Source: Uranotaenia lowii
Taxonomy: Eukaryota > Arthropoda > Insecta > Diptera > Culicidae
Reading direction: 5' to 3'
Assembly: GCF_029784155.1 (NCBI RefSeq)
Contig: NC_073691.1
Span: forward strand, 22,839,453 to 22,903,452
Length of the DNA stretch: 64,000 bases
The position numbers and the translations under genes were made by a program. Positions 49,138 through 58,399 of this stretch are shown one piece after another (position 1 is the first letter of the stretch; each line of letters opens with the position of its first letter). Below the pieces are notes generated by a model, which searched no databases, was not told the origin of the DNA, and worked only from the letters and a program-made list of their open reading frames with translations.

Positions 49138-49431
49138 GATAAACTATAGACACTATAATTTCATATACTTAATCTGACAAAGAGAATGACGGGAGCCAAT
49201 CGAACTGTCATTACATTCTTTTTTTGTTTATTTAACTCGAAATCGTTTTTGAAAAATATTTTATAATGTAAAGGTGCAAAAATAAGTAGATAAAAGTAAA
49301 TTTTAATAAAAAACCAAAAAAGCTTTGTGAATCACAATACTTCAACCATGATTTTCTAATATTTAGAAAGTTTGCTCGATTGGCTCCGTGCGCCAGACAA
49401 TATGAAATTATAGTGTCTTTAGGATAAACTA
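49138..49431. repeat. Inverted repeat, ~55-bp arms, ~180-bp spacer
   Basis: AGACACTATAATTTCATAT (about 49149) and GGAGCCAATCGA (about 49192) in the left arm pair with ATATGAAATTATAGTGTCT (about 49400) and TCGATTGGCTCC (about 49377) in the right arm. The spacer is AT-rich. It is probably a small MITE-type element; the ends are not well defined. Confidence 0.65.
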
Positions 49432-49622
49432 GTTGTCGTAACAAATGCTTTGTGAGTGATTATAATGAAAGTAAATCAGCCGATAGGGATTTCAGAAATT
49501 AGTGCAAAACTGGGTTTTCATGTTTTCTCCAAGTAAATTTTTCATAATTCCATAACAATTTTAGGCTCATTGCGCCATTGACCTATTTTAGCTTGCAACT
49601 TATAAGATTTTCATGAGTCTGC

Positions 49623-49637
49623 TGATTTAGGAACTCT
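49623..49637. repeat. Target-site duplication of the LINE, 3'-side copy
   Basis: TGATTTAGGAACTCT is repeated exactly at 56690-56704 on the other side of the LINE. The last T merges with the element's tail, so the true length is 14-15 bp. This size fits target-primed insertion. Confidence 0.93.
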
Positions 49638-49666
49638 TTTTTTTTTATTTTTTTTTTAAATATGTC

Positions 49667-49672
49667 TTTATT
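49667..49672 (-). promoter_or_regulatory. Polyadenylation signal of the LINE
   Basis: AATAAA on the minus strand, about 10 bases upstream of the A-rich tail and within the last 35 bases of the element, is in the expected place to direct 3' end formation. Confidence 0.7.
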
Positions 49673-49889
49673 TGTATCAAATCATGATTACACTTATATT
49701 ACATTATTGCATTAAACTAGGTGTTCAGCTCAATAATGAACTGTTCATAGCCCTATAAGTAACTAGATTATAAAAATTTATTTATAAGATTTAAATTTGC
49801 CGAACGCAATCAAGTTTTTAATGTAGGAGAACATCCTGTAATAGCACAAATATTTTATACTTAAAACTAAACACTATCTTAAAATTAAA

Positions 49890-52343
49890 CTAAACATAAA
49901 GAGAACGAATCTCTGCGATGGAAGACTGCATCGATTTGCCTCTGAAGTTGGAGATGATTTTGTTGGCCATCTCTTCGATAGATTCAATGCCTGCAATCCG
50001 ATGAAGATCTTCGGTGCTGTGCCAAGGTGGAAGCCGCAAAATCATTTTCAGAACTTTGTTCTGAATCCTCTGGATGGCTTTCTTCCTCGTCGCGCAGCAG
50101 CTAGACCAAATCGGAACTGCATACATGATCGCTGGTCGGAAAACTTGTTTGTAGATGAGCATCTTATTTCGCAGACACAACCGGGATTTCCTGTTGATGA
50201 GAGAATAAAGAGATTTAGTGTATTTATTACATTTAGATTGAATATCTTCAATGTGATTTTTAAAAGTAAGATTCCGATTAAGTGTGAGTCCCAAGTACTT
50301 CACGTGATCAGACCATTCTAATGAAACCCCATTAAAAGTTATGGAATGATTTTCATTAGGTTTTAAAAAATTTGCTCTTGGCTTATGGGGAAATAAAATA
50401 AGTTGAGTTTTGGAAGCGTTAGGAGAAATTTTCCACATTTTCAAGTAATTCAAAAAGGAATTCAAATTTTGTTGCAATCTACTGCGTACCACCCGTAAAT
50501 TTCGACCTTTTGCTGAAAGTAAAGTATCGTCAGCAAATAATCTTCTACCTTTTCCTTCTGGGACATCAGGAAGATCAGAAGTAAAAATATTGTATAAAAT
50601 AGGCCCAAGTATACTACCCTGAGGGACACCAGCTCTAATGGGTATCCTTTCAGAGCATGAATTTTGATAGCTTACTTGCAAAGTTCGGCTTGTCAAATAA
50701 TTTTGAATAATTTTGGTGAGATATACAGGAAAATCAAATCGAGCTAATTTAGCTACTAAACCTTTGTGCCAAACACTGTCAAAAGCTTTTTCAATATCAA
50801 GAAGAGCAACACCAGTTGAATAACCTTCAGATTTGCTAGCGTTAATCATATTAGTTACACTCAAAAGTTGATGTGTAGTAGAATGTCCATGACGAAAACC
50901 AAATTGTTCATCAGGGAAAATAGAATTCTGATTAATGTGAATCATCATTCTATTCAAAATAACTCTCTCAAATAGTTTACTTAAAGATGGAAGCAAACTA
51001 ATTGGTCGATAACTTGAAGGCTCTGAAGCACTTTTTCCAGGTTTCAAAATTGGAGTTACTTTGGCATTTTTCCATTTATTGGGAAAATAGGCCAAGTGAA
51101 AACATTTGTTGAAAATTTTAACTAAAAAATTTAAAGTGCTTTCAGGCAACTTTTTAAGAAGAATATAGAAAATCCCATCTTCCCCTGGAGCTTTCATATT
51201 TTTAAATTTTTTGAAAATCAATTTAAGTTCATCAATATTTGTCTCACAAGAACTTTCAAACACATTTTGCTTAGAAAGAATATCATCAAATTCTAGGGAA
51301 ATTTGAGCATCAATTGGACTTACAACGTTTAAATTAAAATCATGAGCAGACTCAAATTGTTGGGCTAATTTTTGAGCCTTTTCTGAATTAGTTAAAAGAA
51401 GTTTATCCCCATCTTTCAAAGTAGGAATTGGCTTCTGAGGCTTTTTCAAAATTTTAGTTAATTTCCAAAATGGCTTTGAGTAGGGTTTTATGTCCTCTAC
51501 TGCTTTAGCAAAATTTTCATTACGAATGAAATTTAAACGACGTTTGATCTCTTTTTGAAGGTCGCAATAAATTAATTTCAAATAAGGATCTCTAGTACGT
51601 TGATATTGGCGTCGACGAATGTTTTTCAGTCGTATCAAAAACTGAAGATCATCATCGATCAAAGGTTGATTGAATTTATGTTTAACTTTAGGTATTGAAG
51701 CAGCTTTAGCATTGACTATTGCAGTTGTCAAATTTTCTACAGCCAAATCAATATCTTCTATTGAATTCAGTGGAACGTTTACATCTAAATTACGTTCAAT
51801 AAAATTCATATATCGCTCCCAGTTAGCCTTTTGAAAGTTAAAAGTTGATTTTAAAGGGTTTTCAATGGGACTTTGGGATAAAGAAAATGTTACTGGAAGG
51901 TGGTCTGAATCGAGGTCCGCATGAGTAACTAATTGACTACAATGCTCGCCTAAATCCGTTAGAACCAAATCAATTGTGGAGGGATTTCTAATTGAAGAAA
52001 AACAAGTATGCCCATTAGGATATTCAACAGTATAATAACCTGCAGAGCAATCATTAAACAAAATATTCCCATTTGAATTTGATGAAATATTATTCCAAGA
52101 TCGGTGTTTTGCATTAAAGTCACCAATAATAAAAAATTTAGATTTATTTCTGGTGAGTTTTTGCAAATCTCCCTTCAAAATATTTTTCTGTTCGCCGCTG
52201 CATTGAAAAGGCAAATATGCGGCAACAATTATAATTTTCCCCATAGAAGTTTCTAATTCAATTCCAATTGTTTCTAAGACTTTTGTATTGAAAGAAGGAA
52301 GAAGTCTAAATTTGAGACGACTATTGATGACAATAGCTACACC
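49890..52343 (-). pseudogene. LINE ORF2 main part: endonuclease remainder and reverse transcriptase
   Basis: This segment carries about 92% of ORF2. With the first residue supplied by the transposon end it reads as an open frame of 818 residues (52346-49890). Numbered in that frame, endonuclease blocks are IGDFNAKHRSW (about 74-84), IDLVLTD (about 124-130) and DSDHLP (about 146-151). Reverse transcriptase blocks are KAPGEDGI, SYRPISLLPSLSKLFERVI, FGFRHGHST, ALLDIEKAFDSVWHKGL, AGVPQGSILGPILYN and the catalytic FADD at 604-607. The C-terminus ends HSTEDLHRIAGIESIEEMA... in Jockey style, with no RNase H. The protein would nick target DNA and copy the element's RNA. All catalytic motifs I can check are intact. 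The gene is broken only by the hAT element, which separates it from its first 67-68 codons. Confidence 0.93.
52336..52343. repeat. 8-bp target-site duplication of hAT copy 2, left
   Basis: GCTACACC, repeated exactly at 54891-54898. Deleting the element and one copy joins the two ORF2 parts in frame, within codons for Gly-Val-Ala. Confidence 0.96.
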
Positions 52344-54890
52344 CATGGCCGTAGGAACGGGGGGGGGTTTAGGGGGTTAAACCCCCCCCATGAGGATCCA
52401 AAACAGCAAGCGAAGTATTCTACTCTACAATCAAAATTTGAAATTCAGAACTAAATTTTGATAATAGAGTAAGGTTTATCATGAGTAACAATCTAAGGTC
52501 TACACTAAAAACTAATGCCCAAATCTCAAGAATCCATTCCAAGTCCCAAATTCTGCTACACCTTTTTTTAAAATTTTCTCACTTGTTCACCGTATTTCAA
52601 GTCTGAATATTACATTTTGAGTTAAATGAAACCTATTTGGGAGGTTCTGATTCCATAATTCCCATAACCAAAATTGTTTTCCTGTATTTATTGTATTTTA
52701 GTTGTATTATTCATAACAAATTAGAAATGAAAAGCTGCTTTGAAATCCTGTTTTTTTTTTAAATAATGACACTGGATTCTTTTTTCAAGCGATCTTATTT
52801 CCCCCGATTTTATTTTAAACCATTTTTTTTTTTAAAACGATTTTCTCGAAATAAGATGATTTTCGAACATGACATAAACAGGGTTTTAGACATTTCCGCT
52901 TTTTCCAAACCACTCTTGCGTAGTAAATTGATTCGAACGTTGCTTCCCGAATGAAACATGGACAGGAATGGCCACTTAGAGACTCTGCGGAAGTTCCGGA
53001 ATAACCTTAGAATGGTTTACCTGGTTGGAAATAATCGATTTACAATCCAAGTTAGCCACTTTACTCGAAATAAGCGATGAATTTTGTCCGGTTGCTTTGA
53101 ACTTTTTATATACGATTTTTTTTACACGCACACAACAATCGTTTTTAAAAAGAATCCTACTTGTGTGTACTTTGATTTAAAACTAATGTTCGAGTTTACA
53201 ATAAATTATTTTGTTTCCAATCTTTGTTTCTTACAGCATTCACAACACAACTCAAAAGGATCTTTTCAACAAATATTCAGCTCAAAATCGAACCTACTAA
53301 ACCATTTCATTTTATTCCATCTCATTTTTCTAATATCTTTTTTAAAAATATACAAATCAGAATCTTTTATTCTCAAATTGAACGATATCGCTTTGGCCAC
53401 TAACCATAATGAAGTCATACTAGTTCAAATTTCATTTTGCATTTCATATCAAATTTCAATCATGTTTTTCGAGATCATATCCATTTTTAACATTTTGATA
53501 GTAGTTCTTCGAATATGAAAAAAGAGAAATTTTGTTTTAAAAAAGCTTCGAAATGGCAATTCAAAATTGAGAAGTCTGATACAGATCTTTGTAAATACAT
53601 ATTTTAATTCTGGAAATTCAGATACTGATTCAAATCGCAATTTTCGAAATCAGTTTCAGAATTCAGATTCAGATTGCAGATTCAAAATTCAGAAAAAAAT
53701 TTTACTTGAAAATACCTTTTACAATCAACATAAATTTTACAATCAACATGAATTTTTGAGGAATTCAAGAGATCATGAACTTAACACATAACGGACCAAA
53801 TACAAGATATTTCGTTTTTTCGCTTGCCAACAGTGTGCTGAACTCCGAAGTATAACTAGAATGGACTGAATTTGAGTGTTAAACTTTCTTCTACTAGTGT
53901 TAAACTTTATTCTACAAATTCTACAACATTTGCCGTGACCTAAAAATGCTAAATTTGTTAAATTTAGTCCAGGGCTTTCTGAGATTTAGAATGCAAAAAA
54001 TTTCGATGTTTCTCGTCGTAGATTTTTACGTGGTTCTTTATGTGAACAAAATTAGTTTGTAAACACAATCAAATTGAAAATAACAAATAAAAGGTAGTAT
54101 TTAAGTTTATTGTTTGATCCGAAAAACCCAAAATTTTAATTTAAAAATCATCCAAAGGTTTTTAATTTTGGAATTGATTTTTTTATGAAAAATATTTGCT
54201 GTTGAAAAAATATCTTCTGCTTAAAAATCTGCACAAAATTTTATATTTTTGCAGTGTTTTGTTTAACAATATTAACTCATTCAGGAGACAAAAATTGTAT
54301 GGCATTTTATGTTTCAGAAATCAATAAACAAAATTCTTCTTATTTTATAGATATAAGATTAACGGGAAATGTTCTGTTATATTTTGTAGAAGGAGGTTTC
54401 ATTATTAGATTAATAACATTTGAATTCTGCTTTTTAATGGAGCATACAATATGTCTCGTATTTGGTCCGCAATATGTTAATATTGCACTTTTTTTTAAAG
54501 GAAAATTTCATACTAAAATCATAAATTTTTTTCAAGTTTGCATCAAGAAAATTTGATCCGAGAATCTAATGATTTTTATATCTTACTTTTTTAAATTTGA
54601 TTTATTTTCATCAAATATTAAAATCTTTGAATTTGAAAAATAGTTTGGAAGATTGGGTTTGTTGATTTGAGTATAAAATAAGCTTTTTTTTAAGAAAAGG
54701 AAAACTCTCCTTATAAAGCTTATTTTATGCCCAAATCAACTAAGTTTGATCTACCAGAAAGAATAATCATATAGCTACAAACATAACTTGTTTTATTTTT
54801 TATGTATTCGTGTATTTTTGGGCAAAAAAGCATTGGTAAAAATCAGTCACTAAAACCCCCCCCCATGAGTCGGCTCTTCCTACGGCCCTG
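52344..54890. mobile_element. hAT-like non-autonomous transposon, copy 2 (2,547 bp), inside LINE ORF2
   Basis: The left end is CATGGCCGTAGGAACGGGGG and the right end, reversed, is CAGGGCCGTAGGAAGAGCCG. Thirteen of the first 14 bases agree. Exact GCTACACC duplications flank it. Just inside the left end, G8TTT (52360-52370) and AAAC8 (52379-52389) can form an 11-bp stem. Near the right end a palindromic pair AAAATAAGCTT/AAGCTTATTTTAT (about 54675-54729) is present. The interior is AT-rich with many ATTCAGATTC-type words. The longest frame (144 codons, 53084-53518) is hydrophobic low-complexity and not a transposase, so the element is non-autonomous. Its ends match copy 1 (25113-26740), and its interior matches the reversed relic at 33632-35245. 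Confidence 0.93.
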
Positions 54891-54898
54891 GCTACACC
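54891..54898. repeat. 8-bp target-site duplication of hAT copy 2, right
   Basis: GCTACACC, the exact partner of 52336-52343. Confidence 0.96.
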
Positions 54899-55093
54899 CC
54901 CACCTTGTCGATCAAGTCGATCATTTCGCAAAATTTTAAAGAAAGCATTGCTTTTCAAGTTATTGTCTGGCTTTAAAAAAGTTTCAGCAATATGTATGTT
55001 TTGAGTTTTCAAAAATAAAAAGAATTCATCTTGGTTAGCCAGCAAAGATCTAGCGTTCCAATTCATAATATTTAAACATCTATTTGGATCCAT
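54891..55093 (-). pseudogene. LINE ORF2 N-terminal part (start of endonuclease)
   Basis: ORF2 starts at 55093 with MDPNRCLNIMNWNARSLLAN. It carries the first endonuclease motifs (NWNARSL, residues 10-16, and AETFLKPD, about 36-43) and reaches RQGGGVA at the hAT border. Downstream the frame reads into the transposon and stops at 54800. The start codon lies inside the end of ORF1, in a different frame (14-nt overlap, 55080-55093), as is common in Jockey elements where ORF2 follows ORF1 by reinitiation or a similar mechanism. Joined to the main part without the insertion, ORF2 would have 882 codons. Confidence 0.92.
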
Positions 55094-56510
55094 GAGGGAA
55101 TCGTAAAGTCATAATAATTTTGTTAGCATAATTAAAAGAAGTTTGGAAAGCTTCAAACATTGAATTTGCTTTCAACATAAGTTGCATCATTTCCATTAAA
55201 TTTTGATGCAAAAATTTTAATTTTTCCTCAGTAATCTCACCCAAATCAACAAAATTGTTAGAATCAGAAAATGAAGGAGAAGAACAAGTATTTGAATTTC
55301 GGGGATTTTCCCAAGCCTTCGCATGAACGTTGAGACTTGGTTTTTCCCCATTTTTATTAGTTAAACCTGAAGAGGGCAACCCATTTTCAACCACCTCTGA
55401 GAACGATAAACAACGAGTCTGGGGCGCAGAATCAGCCCAGGTAACATTAAAATCACTTCGGGTATTACCCAGCCGTGATTCCAATGTAGGCCGAGGCTGA
55501 CCGCGAACAGGCAGGTTGTTTGCCGGTCTGACGTGTGAAGACGAAAAAGTGGAAGGAGGAGAAGAAACTTTTCTGGAAACTTTGGGGTTTTTCCTAGAAG
55601 CAACAATTTTTGCCCTAACGGGACAATCTAGAGAATTCGAGGAATGATTACCTGCGCAATTCGCACACTTAAAAAATTCTGTTTTTGGCTTATCACCACC
55701 AAAAAGGCATTTAGATTTTTCATGATCGAATGAGCCGCAAAACATGCATCTGGCATTCATTCTACAATTTTTAGTGCCATGACAAAAAGCTTGACAACGA
55801 CGACATTGCGTAATGTTTTGAAGGAAATTGGTTGAAGATTTACGAAAAGGTTCGAATTTGACTCGACAATGAAACATAAGACGAGCCTTTTCAAGAATTT
55901 GCAAATTATTAACCTGATCCTTTTTAAAATGGATCAAATAAAGTTCAGGAGCAAAACCGACACTACTGGTATTATTCGTGTTGGTTCTTTTCCTCATTTG
56001 AATTACTTGAATTGGAGAAAAACCTAACAAAGAATTTATTTCAGCTGTGATCTCATCCGGTGTCTGATCGCCAGTGAGACCACGAAGTACAACTTTAAAA
56101 GGACGATCACTTCTAGCGTCGTACGTAAAAAATTGGTGTTTTTTATTATTCAAATAATTTAAAACCTTTTGAAAATCATTAAAAGATTCCGCCAATATAC
56201 GAGCAGTTCCCCTTCGACCGATCTGAAAAGAAATCTTCACATCCTTGACGGAAGTGACGATTTCTTTTCGAAAGGCATTGAAGTCAGGAATCGTGACCGT
56301 TATTGGTGGAATCTTTTCGTTTTTAAGAGTATAAGAAGAAGAAGGTTTCTTAGTACTCTTATCAGAATTAAATATGAATATTTCCTCATCACCGATGTTA
56401 TGAAGGACATCGAATGAGTTGGAAATTTCAACTTTTTTGGCCGATGGACCTGAATTAGTTTCGGCAATACGCTTTCTACCAGCCCTTGAGCCAGCCGATG
56501 ACTTCCCCAT
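55080..56510 (-). CDS. LINE ORF1 protein (Gag-like, three zinc knuckles), 476 aa
   Basis: This is the RNA-binding ORF1 protein of the Jockey-type LINE, expected to coat the element's RNA. I start it at 56510 (MGKSSAGSRAGRKRIAE), because the upstream in-frame Met at 56633 adds 41 Phe-rich residues that look like translated 5' UTR. Residues 1-30 are basic. About 110-230 forms the domain found upstream of the knuckles in Jockey Gag proteins (VVLRGLTGDQTPDEI is typical). CCHC knuckles follow at 236-249 (CX2CX4HX4C), 255-268 (same spacing) and 282-296 (CX2CX3HX6C, a variant). The rest is Ser/Pro-rich with a helical tail. The frame is intact. It ends at TAG (55080-55082), overlapping the ORF2 start by 14 nt. 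Confidence 0.93.
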   Translation of the reverse strand: MGKSSAGSRAGRKRIAETNSGPSAKKVEISNSFDVLHNIGDEEIFIFNSDKSTKKPSSSYTLKNEKIPPITVTIPDFNAFRKEIVTSVKDVKISFQIGRRGTARILAESFNDFQKVLNYLNNKKHQFFTYDARSDRPFKVVLRGLTGDQTPDEITAEINSLLGFSPIQVIQMRKRTNTNNTSSVGFAPELYLIHFKKDQVNNLQILEKARLMFHCRVKFEPFRKSSTNFLQNITQCRRCQAFCHGTKNCRMNARCMFCGSFDHEKSKCLFGGDKPKTEFFKCANCAGNHSSNSLDCPVRAKIVASRKNPKVSRKVSSPPSTFSSSHVRPANNLPVRGQPRPTLESRLGNTRSDFNVTWADSAPQTRCLSFSEVVENGLPSSGLTNKNGEKPSLNVHAKAWENPRNSNTCSSPSFSDSNNFVDLGEITEEKLKFLHQNLMEMMQLMLKANSMFEAFQTSFNYANKIIMTLRFPHGSK

Positions 56511-56689
56511 GCTGGAAAGAAAAGAGAAAATATGAATAAAAGAAAATGAAAATAATTTTAGCACTGAAAAGTGCTGATTGAAAAACAGGTAAGGAAAAAA
56601 AATAAATAATGTAAAATGTTCCTGCAGGTACACAGCAACGATACGATGCTCCGGCGTACGTGTTGACGGCTCAACGGTACAGATGGAAG

Positions 56690-56704
56690 TGATTTAGGAA
56701 CTCT
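56690..56704. repeat. Target-site duplication of the LINE, 5'-side copy
   Basis: TGATTTAGGAACTCT, identical to 49623-49637. It fixes the 5' end of the LINE at 56689 and shows that the element is not 5'-truncated. Confidence 0.93.
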
Positions 56705-57026
56705 AGTGTCTATTAACTGACTTTTAATAGATCGAAAAAATTCAGAAACATCTTTTAACGCATTTACGAATAATTATTTCCTAGTATGGTTTTTTTTTTC
56801 TAAATAATATTCACAAATAAATTTCGAATAAAATTGATGTGCGCAGTACTGCAAACCTTATGTGCTTCTACGAGACTTTTAGATTCAATGCATTTGATGT
56901 TTTGGGAATAAATTGATCGATTTCATCACCAAATCACATTATTTGTTGAGTTTTGAAACATTTTTAGTAAATGAAGTATAACTTTTAAGATTATATTTTG
57001 ATTTATTTCATGTAGCTGACCATAAA
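56705..57026. other. No gene seen
   Basis: AT-rich DNA between the LINE and the GTGACGTCAC cluster. Confidence 0.5.
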
Positions 57027-57286
57027 ATTTCGTGACGTCACAACGCTTTGCAAAATCCTGCCTAGGAAAAATGGAGCGTTGTGACGTCACGAAACTGAAT
57101 TGCTCTAATATAAATTTAAAACAGTATTTGAAAAAAATCAAAAACAGCGTTTTTTTGGTTGTAATAAATCGATACTTTTCTAAAATTTTAATGAACTTTT
57201 ATCGATTAGAAGAGCAGAAAAATGCGGTTTTGTTAAAAAAAACTGAAAAATTGAAAAAAGAATCGCGTTGTGACGTCACGATTTCT
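57027..57286. repeat. Cluster of three GTGACGTCAC palindromes
   Basis: TTTCGTGACGTCACAACGCT (57028-57047) and its exact reverse complement (57075-57094) form a 20-bp inverted repeat with a 27-bp spacer. A third copy, GCGTTGTGACGTCACGATTT, lies at about 57265-57284. The core TGACGTCA is a full CREB/ATF-type site, so protein binding is possible. The longer shared flanks (GCGTTG...CGAAA) argue for a dispersed repeat. Similar but diverged words occur at 48155-48330. Confidence 0.7.
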
Positions 57287-57728
57287 TTTCCTTATAATTT
57301 GATAATTATTTGTTCAATGAAAACAATTTGATTTCAAATTTAAGCAAATTAAAGTTTCACATTAGAAGGCATATTTTTTCAATGTGCGATTTGAACTGAA
57401 AAATCTCGGAATTTTTACCAAAAAAATATTTTACGTTTTGACGTCTTTACTGCGATTGGAACAGCTTTGGCGGTTGAAACATTAAAAAGTAACACCCGTA
57501 CATCATTTTTACATTTTTTGTAGGCATGATCTGAAGAAATAATTTCCTCATGTGCATCATATAACTTCTAACATCAGCTTTCTCAAGCAGTAAGTGAATT
57601 TTTCTTCGAACACTTTATAACTGACTTGCAACGGGAAAAAGCGAAGCATTTTTTTCGGATTTTTTCCTTACTCGTTGAATAACTTGATATTAAATAAAGC
57701 CGGAACAAATATGAATTGCTTCTTTCTG
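57287..57728. other. No gene seen
   Basis: AT-rich; no supported feature. Confidence 0.5.
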
Positions 57729-58399
57729 CAGTCTTCTAGACTAAAATTGATCCAGGGCCTGGTGCAAGATCTCAAGCCTTATTTTGGCCAGATTGGATCA
57801 CGGGAAGAAATCGCTCAACGAGCCTGAAGTTTGTGTGGGATTTTTAGTCATTTTTTCGGGAGGATCATGAAAATCTAGTTTTTTATAAGTAACTGGTCTC
57901 CATTGATCGATTTCTTTTGAAAACAATTTGTCTTGAAGCCTCAACTTTAACAAATATTTCATCGTAGGACTGCATTTTGATTTGAGTTAAGATAAAAAAG
58001 TTATAAGGCTTCAAAAATGGACCATCTTTTATTTGGGTGATACTCATCACCATGAATGAGACAATGCTTCAAACATTTTAAAGCCGCATTTATTGTGATG
58101 AATATCACCCTAAAAAAGTAAGCTTATTTTTGAAGCCTATCAACATTTTTTTAACTTAATTCGAATCTGAATGTAGTCTTGGGTTGAAGGATTTTTCATA
58201 GTTTAGGCTTTACGAAAAAAAAATTTTCAAAAGAAATCGACCAAAGGAGTCCAGAGCTTTTCATGAAAAATTCAACAAAATGTCCAAAAAATCCCATGCA
58301 AACTTCAAGCTCATTGAGCAACCTCTTTCCGTAATCCAATCTGGCCAAAATCAGGCATGAGATTTTGTACTAGGAACAGGATCAATTTTAGCCTGCAGC
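57729..58399. mobile_element. Foldback element with ~320-bp imperfect inverted arms
   Basis: The arms are symmetrical about 58063. Left-arm blocks CTAAAATTGATCC (57741), TTTTGGCCAGATTGGAT (57782), GAGCCTGAAGTTTG, TCGATTTCTTTTGAAAA, AGGCTTCAAAAAT and GGGTGATACTCATCA pair with the complements GGATCAATTTTAG (about 58380), ATCCAATCTGGCCAAAATC (about 58334), CAAACTTCAAGCTC, TTTTCAAAAGAAATCGA, ATTTTTGAAGCCT and TGATGAATATCACCC. Divergence between the arms is visible throughout, so the element is old. The small frame at 58311-58595 crosses the right end and is not a gene. Confidence 0.82.

Larger units (their letters stand above)
49638..56689 (-). mobile_element. Full-length Jockey-clade LINE, interrupted by hAT copy 2
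   Basis: The element reads from 56689 down to 49638. In order it has a ~179-bp 5' UTR, ORF1 (56510-55080), ORF2 (55093-49890 with the insertion), a ~230-bp 3' UTR, an AATAAA signal (complement at 49667-49672) and an A-rich tail (49638-49657). An exact 15-bp target duplication flanks it. Without the 2,547-bp insertion and one duplicated 8-mer the element is about 4.5 kb, usual for Jockey elements. It has two overlapping frames, an apurinic-type endonuclease, a reverse transcriptase and no RNase H domain. Both frames are free of stops apart from the insertion, which points to a young copy. Confidence 0.92.

Noticed and set aside
53084..53518. 144-codon frame inside hAT copy 2 as a possible transposase
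   Set aside because: Hydrophobic AT-driven residues; none of the hAT transposase motifs (catalytic acidic residues, dimerisation block) can be seen.
55361..55606. 81-codon minus-strand frame within LINE ORF1
   Set aside because: Alternative-frame shadow of ORF1.
56511..56633. Upstream in-frame Met adding 41 residues to ORF1
   Set aside because: The extra residues are Phe-rich translation of the 5' UTR, and the Met at 56510 begins a typical basic Gag N-terminus.
57031..57094. GTGACGTCAC sites as a defined host promoter
   Set aside because: No adjacent gene or initiator, and the extended shared flanks fit a dispersed repeat better.
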